NCBI GenBank assembly: GCA_033239005.1
Contig: BSQZ01000002.1
Span: forward strand, 3,552,501-3,616,500
Direction: 5' to 3'
Length of the DNA: 64,000 bases
Origin: Lamellibrachia satsuma
Lineage: Eukaryota > Annelida > Polychaeta > Sabellida > Siboglinidae
The notes beneath the pieces were generated by a model. That model had not been told where the DNA came from and searched no databases. It saw only the letters and a program-made list of their open reading frames with translations. Position numbers and translations under genes: made by a program. Positions 10,966 to 23,200 of the stretch are shown in pieces. The first letter of the stretch is position 1. The number at the start of each line of letters is the position of its first letter.

Positions 10966-13040
10966 TGTGCCCCGTCTGCACATAGTATGTTTGTAGACAT
11001 TTGGCTGTAGAATGACACCAACCGTGTCGTACATTTCTAACATGTGTCTAAAAAAATTGGTTTGTACAAAAAAAAAACAGTTAAATGTAATTAATTGTAT
11101 TGTTTATTGCATACTGAAAATGTACACACAAATCAACGACATTTTTTGTCAATAAACACCCACTTACAACAGCAGCATTAAAACAATTCTTGGGTTAAAC
11201 CTGATGTAGAATTAAATCATCACCAGCCTGTGCATCATAACTCACTCGAAAGCGTACAAGACGTATGCACGCACACTCGCACGCACGCACACACACATGC
11301 ATATGTTATGTGTTAATTGCAAAGCATTGTTACATTCAGTTTTTCTTATTTTAGGTGAATTTAAGTCATTTCTATTTACAGAAAACAGCCATTTTTGCAA
11401 CAGCGAGTCATGTATGGCATATGCAAAAGTCAATTAATTAACGAAATGTTAATTAATTATGGATTAGGACCGGGAAATTATCGAAATTATACTTGGTAAC
11501 ATTTCTGATTCCACAGGCCAGAAAACACTTGTCCTCAAACAATGGGTAAAACACGCTGTTCTCCGTGTGAAATCTAAGAAAACGTCATGATTCCTTTTAA
11601 CTCTTTCCCTTGATTTACGGCCCCCAAAAATCGTACTGTACTTGAGGACTGTCAATATAATTTGCCAGCTTCCTGATGTCATAATTAAATAACATCCCGA
11701 TAAGTGTAGTGTCGTCAAAAGGCGGTAACCGCTGTTAAAAAAATCGATTACAAGTACTGTTTGACTTGTAGATTGTTCAACATTATTTTGAGTATTGAAT
11801 TCACTGATGACGTAGACAAAGACAGACTCTATCCTAACATAATACCCACGCATCAGTCATACTGTAACCCCAACAAATGGTGGAACAAGAGGCCAGCCAT
11901 ATTTAGACCAGCAATGATATTGCACAATTTTGTAATATGTATAACAATAGACATCAACAAGCAAATAACACATACAAAGCATAGGAAATACATCGAAGTC
12001 TGGGTTAGACAAACAAAACTAAAATCATTAGTGTGTGCACTATCCGACAGGTGTCAGCGGCTATTTCATAATTGCCTCCATCATTCACCAGGGGCGCCAC
12101 TGTTTGTTGGTCAGTTCCAACTTTAAAAGTATGATTCCTGGATTGTAATATAAAAATACCTGCAGCATAAAAACATTGTGCAATAGGTACGCGAAAACCA
12201 TATATAGTTAAAGCAGCAGCCATATAATTATAATAAAGTACAACTAAGAAATGCACGTAAGAAATACAGATCTACAAGAGAAACTGAGATCAATTGAAGT
12301 GGCACCAAATTCAGGACAGCCATAAAATCTGAGACGTGTCTGTGATAGATTCGTTCACTGAAAATAACCAGACGTCTAATATACCTCCTATTAAGATTAT
12401 ACTAACAAACGTAAAAGTAGTAGTAATATTTTAAATAAAGAATCTGCTTAAAGCTTGATTCAGTAGTCTGTCTGATCACAGCTAAACTAAACATGACAAA
12501 GAAATTATTCGAAGTACGTTTATGCGCATCTGCGATGACAGAATCCACCACAGACACGTCGATGATTTCATGACACTATTCAACATTTTTATCACTGCAG
12601 ACAAGGGTGAGAGTACAACTTCTAAAATAGACAATAAACACGCCCACAAACCTGAGGTGTTTGTGTTTTTACACTAAATACACATCATTGTTTCCGACAT
12701 CAAATTTCTACACTGAAAACATGAATTTATTGTGGCAAATGATATTCCGAAAGCTAGCATAAAATTCTACATTGCTGTCAAAATCAATAACGTAAGTTAG
12801 ACCCGATTTTCACAATCCCTGCTAAGAGTAGTTTCCATTACTAATAACGTATCAGAGACTGATTTTATCCCAGAATTGTCACTATACAAATAAAATGCGT
12901 CCAACAGTTTATATTACAGTGATAACATTAATAAAAAATCACCTGCTGACCTCTTCCCATCGTTGCTCACAATATCAGACCCTAAAATAAATATTCAGAA
13001 ATGTCACGTTTTCTGATTCTTTACTTTCTATTACTTTAGC
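10966..13040. other. Intergenic 3' flank of DENND5, no gene seen
   Basis: AT-rich, with a short AC-rich run near 11268-11296. Short reading frames on both strands show no recognisable domain or splice context. Confidence 0.5.
12726..12731 (-). terminator. Candidate poly(A) signal for DENND5
   Basis: AATAAA on the minus strand, about 1.35 kb beyond the DENND5 stop. It is the best match I noticed downstream. The sequence is AT-rich, so it could be chance. Confidence 0.2.
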
Positions 13041-13044
13041 TGTT

Positions 13045-13083
13045 ACTGTAGAGTGCTCCCAGCAGGTGGCAGCACTCTACAGT
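13045..13083. other. Perfect 13-bp stem hairpin
   Basis: ACTGTAGAGTGCT pairs perfectly with AGCACTCTACAGT across a 13-nt loop. It lies about 1 kb beyond the DENND5 stop, so it may be in the 3' UTR. It may instead be the relic of a short palindromic element. Confidence 0.6.
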
Positions 13084-13779
13084 GTTGCAATACCTGTTAT
13101 GTTCACGTTTCTGGCGGGAGACTCATGCATGGGGTGAGATGAAGTCTCATCTCACGTTCTCACAGGGGTGAGATGAAGTCTCTTGTTTCAAGGTTCCTCC
13201 CATCCAATAAAATTCCAGTTTTCAGACCACTTCCTGTTTCTAAAAAATTATTGTCTGCCTCGTTCTTTTTGGCTTTGTAGCTAGTGGTAAAATCCTACAC
13301 TCAATGCCACAAAGGTCGCGATTTTGCATCACATAAAAATCTCCAGCCTTGCCATAAACTTAACTGGTCTGAGTATTGCACAGTTTGCGTTATTTGTAGA
13401 CCTGTCTATGCATGATCTCCACTCTCTTGGTTACAAAGTTACCAGCTAAAGTACCACAGGTAGGTTGTAGTCTTACACTTGGTAGTTCCAAGCTTGATAA
13501 CACAGGAGCTGCAATCTACCCACAATAATTGGGGCCAGTCTGTCCTCATCTGGATATGTCATTGATCCATCTAAGAAGGTATGCAGGTCATTATGAAGAT
13601 CAGTGACAGTTCAGAGGTGACAGGTTTTGTGGCTCTGCTTTTCCACAAATGTCCACTACAACCACCGGAGTACACCATACGTTTAGATGTTCGATTTAGA
13701 ATCTCACCTAAGGCTATTGCACTTTAGAATTTCACTGGGAGCTCGTAAGTTGTCTTTGATCAGAGAGCAACCCTAAGTC

Positions 13780-13935
13780 AGAGCTTCAGTGAGAGTCCAG
13801 GATTTCTCGGTGTTCAAGGCCAGGATTTCTTGGCTTTCAATTCCTAGATTTCTTGGCGTTCAACTTCAGGATTTCTTGGCATTCAACTCCAGGATTTCTT
13901 GGTGTTCAACTCAAGGAATTCTTGGCGTTCAATAA
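13780..13935. repeat. 28-bp tandem repeat downstream of DENND5 stop
   Basis: Five to six imperfect copies of TTCAACTCCAGGATTTCTTGG. The array starts about 150 bp beyond the stop codon and probably lies in the 3' UTR. Confidence 0.75.
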
Positions 13936-14082
13936 GACATCGACTCAATGAGAGTGAAATGGGTCAGATTTAAATCAACACCACGTGGCAGCACTGTACT
14001 GCAGACTGATCACCCTGGAACTAGTTGCTGCAACCCAGCACTGGAAATATCCCGTTGACGTCGCAGTCTTGCGACACGCCAC

Positions 14083-14266
14083 TCATACACTGACCCCCTT
14101 TATGAGGGACGCCTCCAACTCGATTTTGAAGTCTTTCAATGAGTTAATGATCTGTATGAGGAACTGAAGTAATGAAGGGTCCCTCATAAATGACTGCTCC
14201 TCATACATTGAGGCAGCAACGGGCGTCTTGCTCATCAGTTTGATCCAACGGTGCAGCACATGATCC
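14083..14266 (-). CDS. DENND5: DENND5 exon 20: end of RUN2 and stop
   Basis: The acceptor is TATCCTTGCAG; phase 2 in. It encodes [28 protein letters not shown] and [13 protein letters not shown], then TGA at 14085-14083. The ending matches the family's LETSLVKGIDI terminus, so the C-terminus is complete. Confidence 0.96.
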
Positions 14267-17200
14267 CTGCAAGGATACAAGCGGATATTCGTACTGTGAG
14301 TTTGTACATAAATGCATACGTGTACGCACATATACACTTCATACATGTAGTGAAATGTGCTAACAATTTGGGGACAAAAGTTATAAACTGAAATGTCAAA
14401 AGACAGGAACTTTTATGACAAATAGGGATACAGGGAAATAATTATTAAATATCTAAGAAAAATTACTTCCCTTCCAAATGGAAATTTCAAACATTTCTGG
14501 GAGCTCAGAAAACGCACTGTCGCAACGATTGTACCACTGGATCAAATGCAGGAAAGCTGGACGACTATATCATTAACATTTATAAAAATAAAATCCACCG
14601 CAGACAGTTTCCTGATTTTACAGACCCATAAATGGCCGTAATAGATATTTAAAAAAAATCAATGTCTGCCCTCCTCAGAACAGAAAGTTTGCAAATCCAA
14701 AGGTAAACACCCACATCAAGTCATTTCTTAACAGTGTTTGTGGAGAAATAAGAAAAGCCTAAAGAGGGTCTTGTAAACAAGAACCCAAGTGCTTTTTCAA
14801 AGGGAACTTTTCCAGTATTAAAGGACCATTATTTTGTGTTCTTGCTGTGTAATAATAACAAGCACTTTATCATTTTCCTAAAGGTCATAAGTTTAAAACT
14901 AAATAAACAGATCAATATAGTACTTAAAGTTAAACAATTACATAAGAGAGTATAGTATCAGAGGGCACAGGGTTTTTAAGGTTCAGCTCACACAGGCAGT
15001 ATTTACTTTTGAATTTCACATGGGCATGAAGGCCTTTCACAATTTGCCCGTGTGAAAGCAGACCTGCCAAGTCTTCCGCTTTTGGCAGAAGATCTTCCGC
15101 TTTTTCGGGTTTTTGAGAAAACCTTCCGCTATTCCGCTATGCTTTGAAAACCTTCCGCTTTTTTCCGATTTTCCCGGTGATCGCAGCGCCACCCGAAGTG
15201 AAAATAAAATTGGCACCAAGAACGACACCAAGTTCCGGTCATCTCTTGGTGCTGAGACACTGTGCAACCTGCTGCAGGTGAAAGTGAACACTGACTATGA
15301 CTGTCACATGTTCCGGCCAACTAAAGACCTTCTCGACAGGGCACGACCAGCTGCTTGAGACCATAGTGTGGGAATGACACTGAACTGTGGCAGCATCGAC
15401 TCATCCACAGACCCGTCTTTTGGACGGGTAAAATGCGTAAAGCGCGTTTTTGGACGGGTAAAGATTTATTTTGGACGGACTAGCCCGTCCATGTCGTTTT
15501 TATAATCCGACATACCCGTTATCCAACGCAATGCTAACTACAACGTGTGGCAAATTCAGTTGACAGGCAAATTCAGACTGTGAGAAATAGGACAAGCCAA
15601 TATAATTTGTTTGGAAGCCGGCCGCGGGCCCGCCCGCCAGTAATTACATTGTATCTACCTGCCACTCAACATCTTTGATGTGTGTGGGGAAACCCAAAAC
15701 AAACAGAACTTAATGATTTTACATGTTTCTACATAAAACATCATAAAAACAATACTGCTCAACATATTTGATTTATGTTTGCTTAATTTATGTTAACGCT
15801 TACACATATGGCTACATTTGTCCCACTGGATATAGGGACATTCAGCAACTCATAAATTATCTAGTAGCAGGTTAAAATATGTTTATTATTTGCTTTGTGT
15901 TTTGATACTCATTTTAAAAATCGTCAACGTTTGACATGGTTCTACAAAAACCGTGATGCAAACAAAACTGTTCAACGTATTTGATTCATATTTGCTTTAT
16001 TGTATAGCTTACATCTTTGGCTACATTTTCACCACTGGATGTAGGGACATTCAGCCGCTCTAAAATTGTTTGGTAGCAGGGTGAAATCTGCTTTCAGTTG
16101 TGATGAAATTTTTAATTTCAGATAGTAATGTTCCCATGATTACATAATGTGTTGTAGTTATTATCATTCTATTATAGAAAATAGTATCTTAGCAACCAAC
16201 AAAATGATACCTCATTCATACTTTTATGATGATAATTTGCAGAGCTATGATGTTTTAATTGTGGGTGGTACAGTATTCCCAGGCACTGAATGGAGTCACG
16301 TTAGAAGACGATTTATGTTTGTCAGTTGTTATTTTGAATTATTAATGATTATTATTTATGATGCACACAATATGTACAGGTAAATGTATTGGTAGTTACC
16401 CCTGTTTTTTAAGACTTAGTCAAATTATTATGTAAGTAAATATAAATATATATTTTTATCGTATTGTTAACTTGATTATATATGAATATTATACTTACAT
16501 TTTTGATCACGCGACCGAGCGTGCGATCGAGCGCGCACATCCATTTTGTTACATTCTGAAAACATTTTGGACTGGCAAAAATTTGATCCCGGATGAGCCC
16601 GAGTGGCAGTGGCTAGTTTTAGCAGTTCTTTTAAATTGTACGCCATGTTTGTTATTTCATTGGCATTGTTCGCACTTTTTTGTTGTACATTTTTTGTTTT
16701 CCACATTTTTTCAATATAAAATTTTGTTGTTTTTCCGAGCAAAAAGTCTTCTGTGTTTTTTTTTTACAGTAAGAGGAAGATCTTCTGCTTTTTGTTCATA
16801 AAATATTGGCAGGTCTGTGAAAGGCCTTAAGAAACCCTGAGCATACCTGACTCCAACGCATATAAACAGCTGAAATCGTCCATCCTTTCCGACCGACTCT
16901 GATGCCCGGTTGATGCGTGAGATGACATCACAGAAGGACTGAAGGACCAGGGCGACCTCATCCCCCACTCTGTAGTGGGCCTGGTCCAGCAGCAACACCT
17001 CAAAGTAATCCTCAACTTTCTCTGCAAACAAAACCAGTGTTCCCAGTCTAAGATTTATAGGCATTCCGAAGTAAAAATATAGGAACAAATAGGAATATTT
17101 TAACAAAATATAGTTGTCCAGGTGGTGAAATCTACTGGCTCGAGTTAATGCAAATTAGCAACCGCCGACTTTCAACATTACGTCACAAAATTTGCCAATC

Positions 17201-20200
17201 TGGTTATAGTTTGGTGTGATTAACACCATACCACAATCCAACATCACCATGTAGAGTTCTATCACAAAATAAGGTTGTAGCAATGAATCATAACAAACCT
17301 CCAAATCTCCACAATTTTTTTATATATATATATAGGATTCTTTTTTAATAGGATTTTTTTATAAAAAAATTTGGAATTGCTAATAAAATATAGGAAATAT
17401 TGGAAAACATAGGAATGTTGTCTTCCTTATAACCAATGACATCTTGCCATCACAAATCCTAAGGCATCTTGGTCAGACAATAGACGGACTCACCAAGGAA
17501 ATCCCAGATGAAGAAGCGGTTACGGAAGAGACGGGATGACTTGAACCCGTACTGGAAGATGTGTTCCATGCAGTAGACGAGCCCGTACTCCCCGCACAGC
17601 AGCCCAGTGATACTGCCTCTCTGTCAACGTAAAGATAGGTTCTTATATAGCACAGCATCCAGCCCATAGGATCACTCCACCCTCTGGCTGACATGTTCAT
17701 TCCAACACTAACTCTGCGAACCATTCAGCCACACTGCAATTATTGCACAAATACTATTCATTCACATATATTCACCACTGCATATAGCCAGGTATTCATT
17801 TATACAGCTGTGTGAACTGAGGCAATGTGGAGTGAACAAAATTGCCCAAGCTTCGAAATTGCAGCAAGAAGATTCGAACCCAGGTTCTCTCGGTTGAGAG
17901 TCCGACGGTCTAATCACTGCGCACTTTGTAACAACACTAGGCCATTTTCGTACCCAACACACACATTTTTGTTTTGAGAATTTTACTTTACATTTGTTTT
18001 GTCCACCAATATCGATGTTTGCTTCTGACCAGTGGCCATAAAGAAAACAAAAGTAAAACCATAACTGAGCCACCTCCATTCAACGGAATGCCATTTCTCA
18101 GATTGTGTTTTGGCAATTTGTGTTTGTAGTAACTTCATACACTGGTAGAGAGTATAAAAGTTGCACAAACGTAAGAGATTGAGGACTCCCGAGACAAATA
18201 ATAAAAAAGAAGATCATAATCATAATAATATACCCACCTCCTTCTCTGGCTTGTAGAAGTGTTTGACAAGATTATTGACCGCATCTCCCAGCATTGATTG
18301 GAGCTGAGATACCTGCAGCTCTACAAAATATTGTACGACACATGTACATGGAATTTGTACTCAGAACAGGTACAAGGACAGGTATTTGGGACAGGTACGA
18401 GGGAAATGTAAGGTCAGGCAATTGGAAGGACATTGTCCCAGCCACATAATGGCCTTATTGATAGAAATATTTTCTTCAAATTTAAAGAAGGCATTAGAAC
18501 CAGACGACGCTAAGCAACATTACTCAAGGAACAGAGTATGCTGGATGTGAGAAAGTAGTCATTCTCACTGAGGACGATAAATGAATAGAAAAAATTACTT
18601 ACTGAATATGTCAATGCTAGCGTTCACATTGGTGTACGTTTAAAAATAAAATTGACAGATATCTGATAAGGGCGGGCTATACATAGATGAGCAATCGTTG
18701 AACTCTCAATAAGCCAATGGTTTCTTGTACACTTGTACATATTGTACACACCCCATTATGGCCATGTTCTGATTAAACAGAACTCAGTTTAAATACCTGT
18801 ACAGGCGTGAGAAATGGTTGAGGACATGACCAATCAGTTGGACTGCAGGAACTGGTAGGTAGCTCTCCTCGTCTAGTGCTAGGCATATGGGTATAGCAAG
18901 TTGGATATGGGTATAGCAAGTTGGAAATATCTTTTGGATAAAACAATAGGAGCCATAAGGTGCCTTGACACTGCCTTCTACCTGGTGCGTATGCCAGAGG
19001 AAGTAACAGACCCTGGGCAGTAAACAAGTAACCTGTCAACCCGTATATTGGTATGCTATAATCAAGGGAGCAGTTATTGTTAAATGTGATGAAGCAAAAC
19101 AACGCTCATCAATGTGTCATTGAAAAGCTCACGTACTTGCGTCACTCGACTTGCGGGGCATGCTGGGAGATCGACACCGCGGCGGAGTTCGACATTTCTC
19201 CATCAGCTCTGCAGAAAGTATTGACAAACTTCTTAAAACATGGAACCAATTAAATTATGCCCGACAACAACTATGATAACTTACGTTGGTAATAACTTAA
19301 TTAACATTTTACAGACCTGCCACTTTAATTTGGTTGACATTTTTATTTTTACTTGGAATTCTGTATAAAACTATATAAATCCATATCACATAACACACCT
19401 ACTCTGATTGAGCATTGCTATCTACCAGGCTATGAAATATATCTACCTCAAATAAAATCTGCTATGTTTTGTCAGAAATCTGCCATAAGCACTTATTTTT
19501 CGACTACTATAACTTTCATTCAATTTTATACTTGCGTGATCAACACAAGAAATTTGTCCATTTCCATATGAAACAAATGCGTATTACAATGTATTCTAAT
19601 GGGGTATTCCTCCCAAAATCCATAAAATCCATATTCTATATAGAAAATCTGCATGATGTGGTAGGTCTTATTTATGCATTTTTTTTAAACTTAATAATAT
19701 GCCATAATATACTGTTTTACTATGCATAATACTGCATTTTATATTATATATATATATACATTTTATACTAAAAGGATGTTACTTAATTATTTATCTATAT
19801 ATTAAAGTTACTTTCAATAAATAATAATTATTATTACAGCTGTCACACTATAACCTGCAGCAGACGTAAAATTTCCAGCAGACAAATTTCAATCTCACCT
19901 TCTGGATTCGTCTCCGGTGAAACAGGTTCTGCCACCAGGAGGCGCTCCAGACTGCCATCATCGACACTCTTCCCCAGCCATCTCCCACAGGGAAACCTGC
20001 AGGACATAACATACTCACAGGAACACTCTAGAGACAGACAGACACTGGTGCTGCCCTCTGGGAGATGATGCAGATAATATTACCTCTTATCTGAGGCAGT
20101 TAGAAACATAGTTCAGACTAAAGGTAAAAGATATATTCTTATATAGCGCAGTATCCAGTCCTTCGGATTGTTCAAAGAGCTTTACATCTCAGCCCCCAGC

Positions 20201-23200
20201 AGACCCATTCATTCCGACGGCATCTCGATTTCTTTGGGAAGCATTCAGCCACACTGCAATTACTGCACAAAGACCATTCGTTCACATATCCACCTGTGTC
20301 TATAGCCAGGTACTCATTTATACAGCTGAGTGAACTGAAGCAACGTGGAGTGAACAAAATTGCACAGGCTTTGAAATGGCAGCAGGAGGACTCGAACCCG
20401 GGTTCTCTTGATTGAGTCTAATGTTCTAACCACAGCGCCACATTGCCCCCAAAAAATTACACAGCAACATAAAGCTGATCTGTCTACAAATGAGCCTGCT
20501 ATCGATATGTTCACAAGAACAGGTAGTCTGCAATACTAGTATCGTGGCTAAGGCAGGCTTGGGCCACTAGGTGTCTTTGTACCTGTATGTGTGGCCAGTG
20601 GCCTCGTTTCGTGCGAGTATGTGCTCAACCATCCACTTGGGAGATATGCCTGCATTGTCGTGGCCAATTCTCAGCGTCGTCAGTATGCCCAAGTTCTTAT
20701 GCTGTAAGGTGAAACATGACATACAGAGAAAATAAACAGAGGACAAGCACTAAACGCATAGACATAGAATTGTGAAAACAACCTAATTCTGGGGGGTCAC
20801 CAGGTTCTGGTCACCGCAGGGGACAGGGCACCCCAGGGGATAGAACTGGTAAGTCATTTAATGCTGCCTCTTCAATTTATTTAATCCACTGCAACACATC
20901 TTATTTGATAAGTCAACATTTATTTACACATGGACTTTTTATTTTTATTATACAAATAAATAATAGACCGTGAGTACCAATCATTCTTCTCTAGGTTGAA
21001 GCAGGTAACCAGCATTTTGTTTCCTCCCCTCCAATTTCCACCCCTAATATTATCTAGAAGTAACATTCATGAGATCTCACATCGATGGTCAAGTCGAGGG
21101 TGTGTTTGGGGATGTTCACATGGCCTGTTTCTCCGAGCTGACCGGCCAAACACAGCCAGCAGTTGGCCGTTGTCGTACTGCCGCTCAACTGGCGCTGCCG
21201 AGGGAAGATCAGGATTCGGTAGGGAATACCTGAAACAGTAGCAGTTGACAGAAAAATGTGGTACTGAAAGTATATCATTTCATGAAGTACATTTTAGTCA
21301 TCGACTCGTGTCACTTTTTCCTCAATGACACAAACATCTTAGTCATGGACTCGTGCCACTTTTACCTCAATGACACAAACATCTTAGTCATGGACTCGTG
21401 TCACTTTTTCCTCAATGACACAAACATCTTAGTCATGGACTCGTGTCACTTTTACCTCAATGACACAAACATCTTAGTCATGGACTCGTGTCACTTTTAC
21501 CTCAATGACACAAACATCTTAGTCATGGACTCGTGCCACTTTTACCTCAATGACACAAGCATCTTAGTCATGGACTCGTGCCACTTTTACCTCAATGACA
21601 CAAACATCTTAGTCATGGACTCGTGCCGCTTTTACCTCAATGACACAAGCATCTTAGTCATGGACTCGTGCCACTTTTATCTCAATGACACAAACATCTT
21701 AGTCATGGACTCGTGCCACTTTTATCTCAATGACACAAGCATCTTAGTCATGGACTCGTGCCACTTTTATCTCAATGACACAAACATCTTAGTCATGGAC
21801 TCGTGCCGCTTTTATCTCAATGACACAAGCATCTTAGTCATGGACTCGTGCCACTTTTATCTCAATGACACAAGCATCTTAGTCATGGACTCGTGCCACT
21901 TTTATCTCAATGACACAAACATCTTAGTCATGGACTCGTGCCGCTTTTACCTCAATGACACAAGCATCTTAGTCATGGACTCGTGCCGCTTTTACCTCAA
22001 TGACACAAGCATCTTAGTCATGGACTCGTGCCGCTTTTACCTCAATGACACAAGCATCTTAGTCATGGACTCGTGCCGCTTTTACCTCAATGACACAAAC
22101 ATCTTAGTCATGGACTCGTGTCGCTTTTACCTCAATGACACAAGCATCTTAGTCATGGACTCGTGCCGCTTTTATCTCAATGACACAAGCATCTTAGTCA
22201 TGGACTCGTGACGCTTTTATCTCAATGACACAAGCATCTTAGTCATGGACTCGTGTCGCTTTTACCTCAATGACACAAGCATCTTAGTCATGGACTCGTG
22301 CCACTTTTACCTCAATGACACAAACATCTTAGTCATGGACTCGTGCCACTTTTACCTCAATGACACAAACATCTTAGTCATGGACTCGTGCCACTTTTAC
22401 CTCAATGACACAAACATCTTAGTCATGGACTCGTGTCACTTTTACCTCAATGACACAAACATCTTAGTCATGGACTCGTGCCACTTTTACCTCAATGACA
22501 CAAACATCTTAGTCATGGACTCGTGCCACTTTTACCTCAATGACACAAGCATCTTAGTCATGGACTCGTGTCACTTTTACCTCAATGACACAAGCATCTT
22601 AGTCATGGACTCGTGTCGCTTTTACCTCAATGACACAAGCATCTTAGTCATGGACTCGTGTCGCTTTTACCTCAATGACACAAACATCTTAGTCATGGAC
22701 TCGTGCCGCTTTTACATCAATGACACAAACATCTTAGTATTCACTTTTAACTTGTATTTTAAGTAGTATTTTAAGGTTATATCTTTTGTATATTAATTGT
22801 TAATATTATCTTAATGCTTTAAACATTTCAATGTATATTCCGTTATCTAAACTCCATGCATTAATGTTTTAGCATTGTAATTCACCTTTGAATGATCAAA
22901 AGCAGCCAGACTTATGGCAAAGACAAATATTATTACTATATTATTATTATTACACTTGTTGGCGAACGTGTTAACACATTTATTACATTTATTGGTGGAT
23001 GTGTTAACATATCACATGTAATAAATGATGGTAAATGACATAAACAACTAGGCTGGAATTAGTTTAGAATATGACAGTTTTACAACAAGTGCTGGTAAAC
23101 GTGTTAGTGAAACAACAGTAGTCGACTGCACTGAGTGAGAGTAGATAGAGGAACAACCTGTGTTGGTGAATGTGTTAGTGAAACAACAGTAGTAGACTGC

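Noticed and set aside
20380..20450. tRNA gene on the minus strand
   Set aside because: A- and B-box-like sequences are present, but stems do not close and a SINE body follows. The same unit recurs at 17629-17930.
21258..22766. Plus-strand frames of 317 and 173 codons encoding a 15-residue peptide repeat ([15 protein letters not shown])
   Set aside because: The 45-bp unit is a multiple of three, so any stop-free frame stays open. It lies antisense inside a DENND5 intron and is split by one TGA, with no start context, signal or flanking exon.
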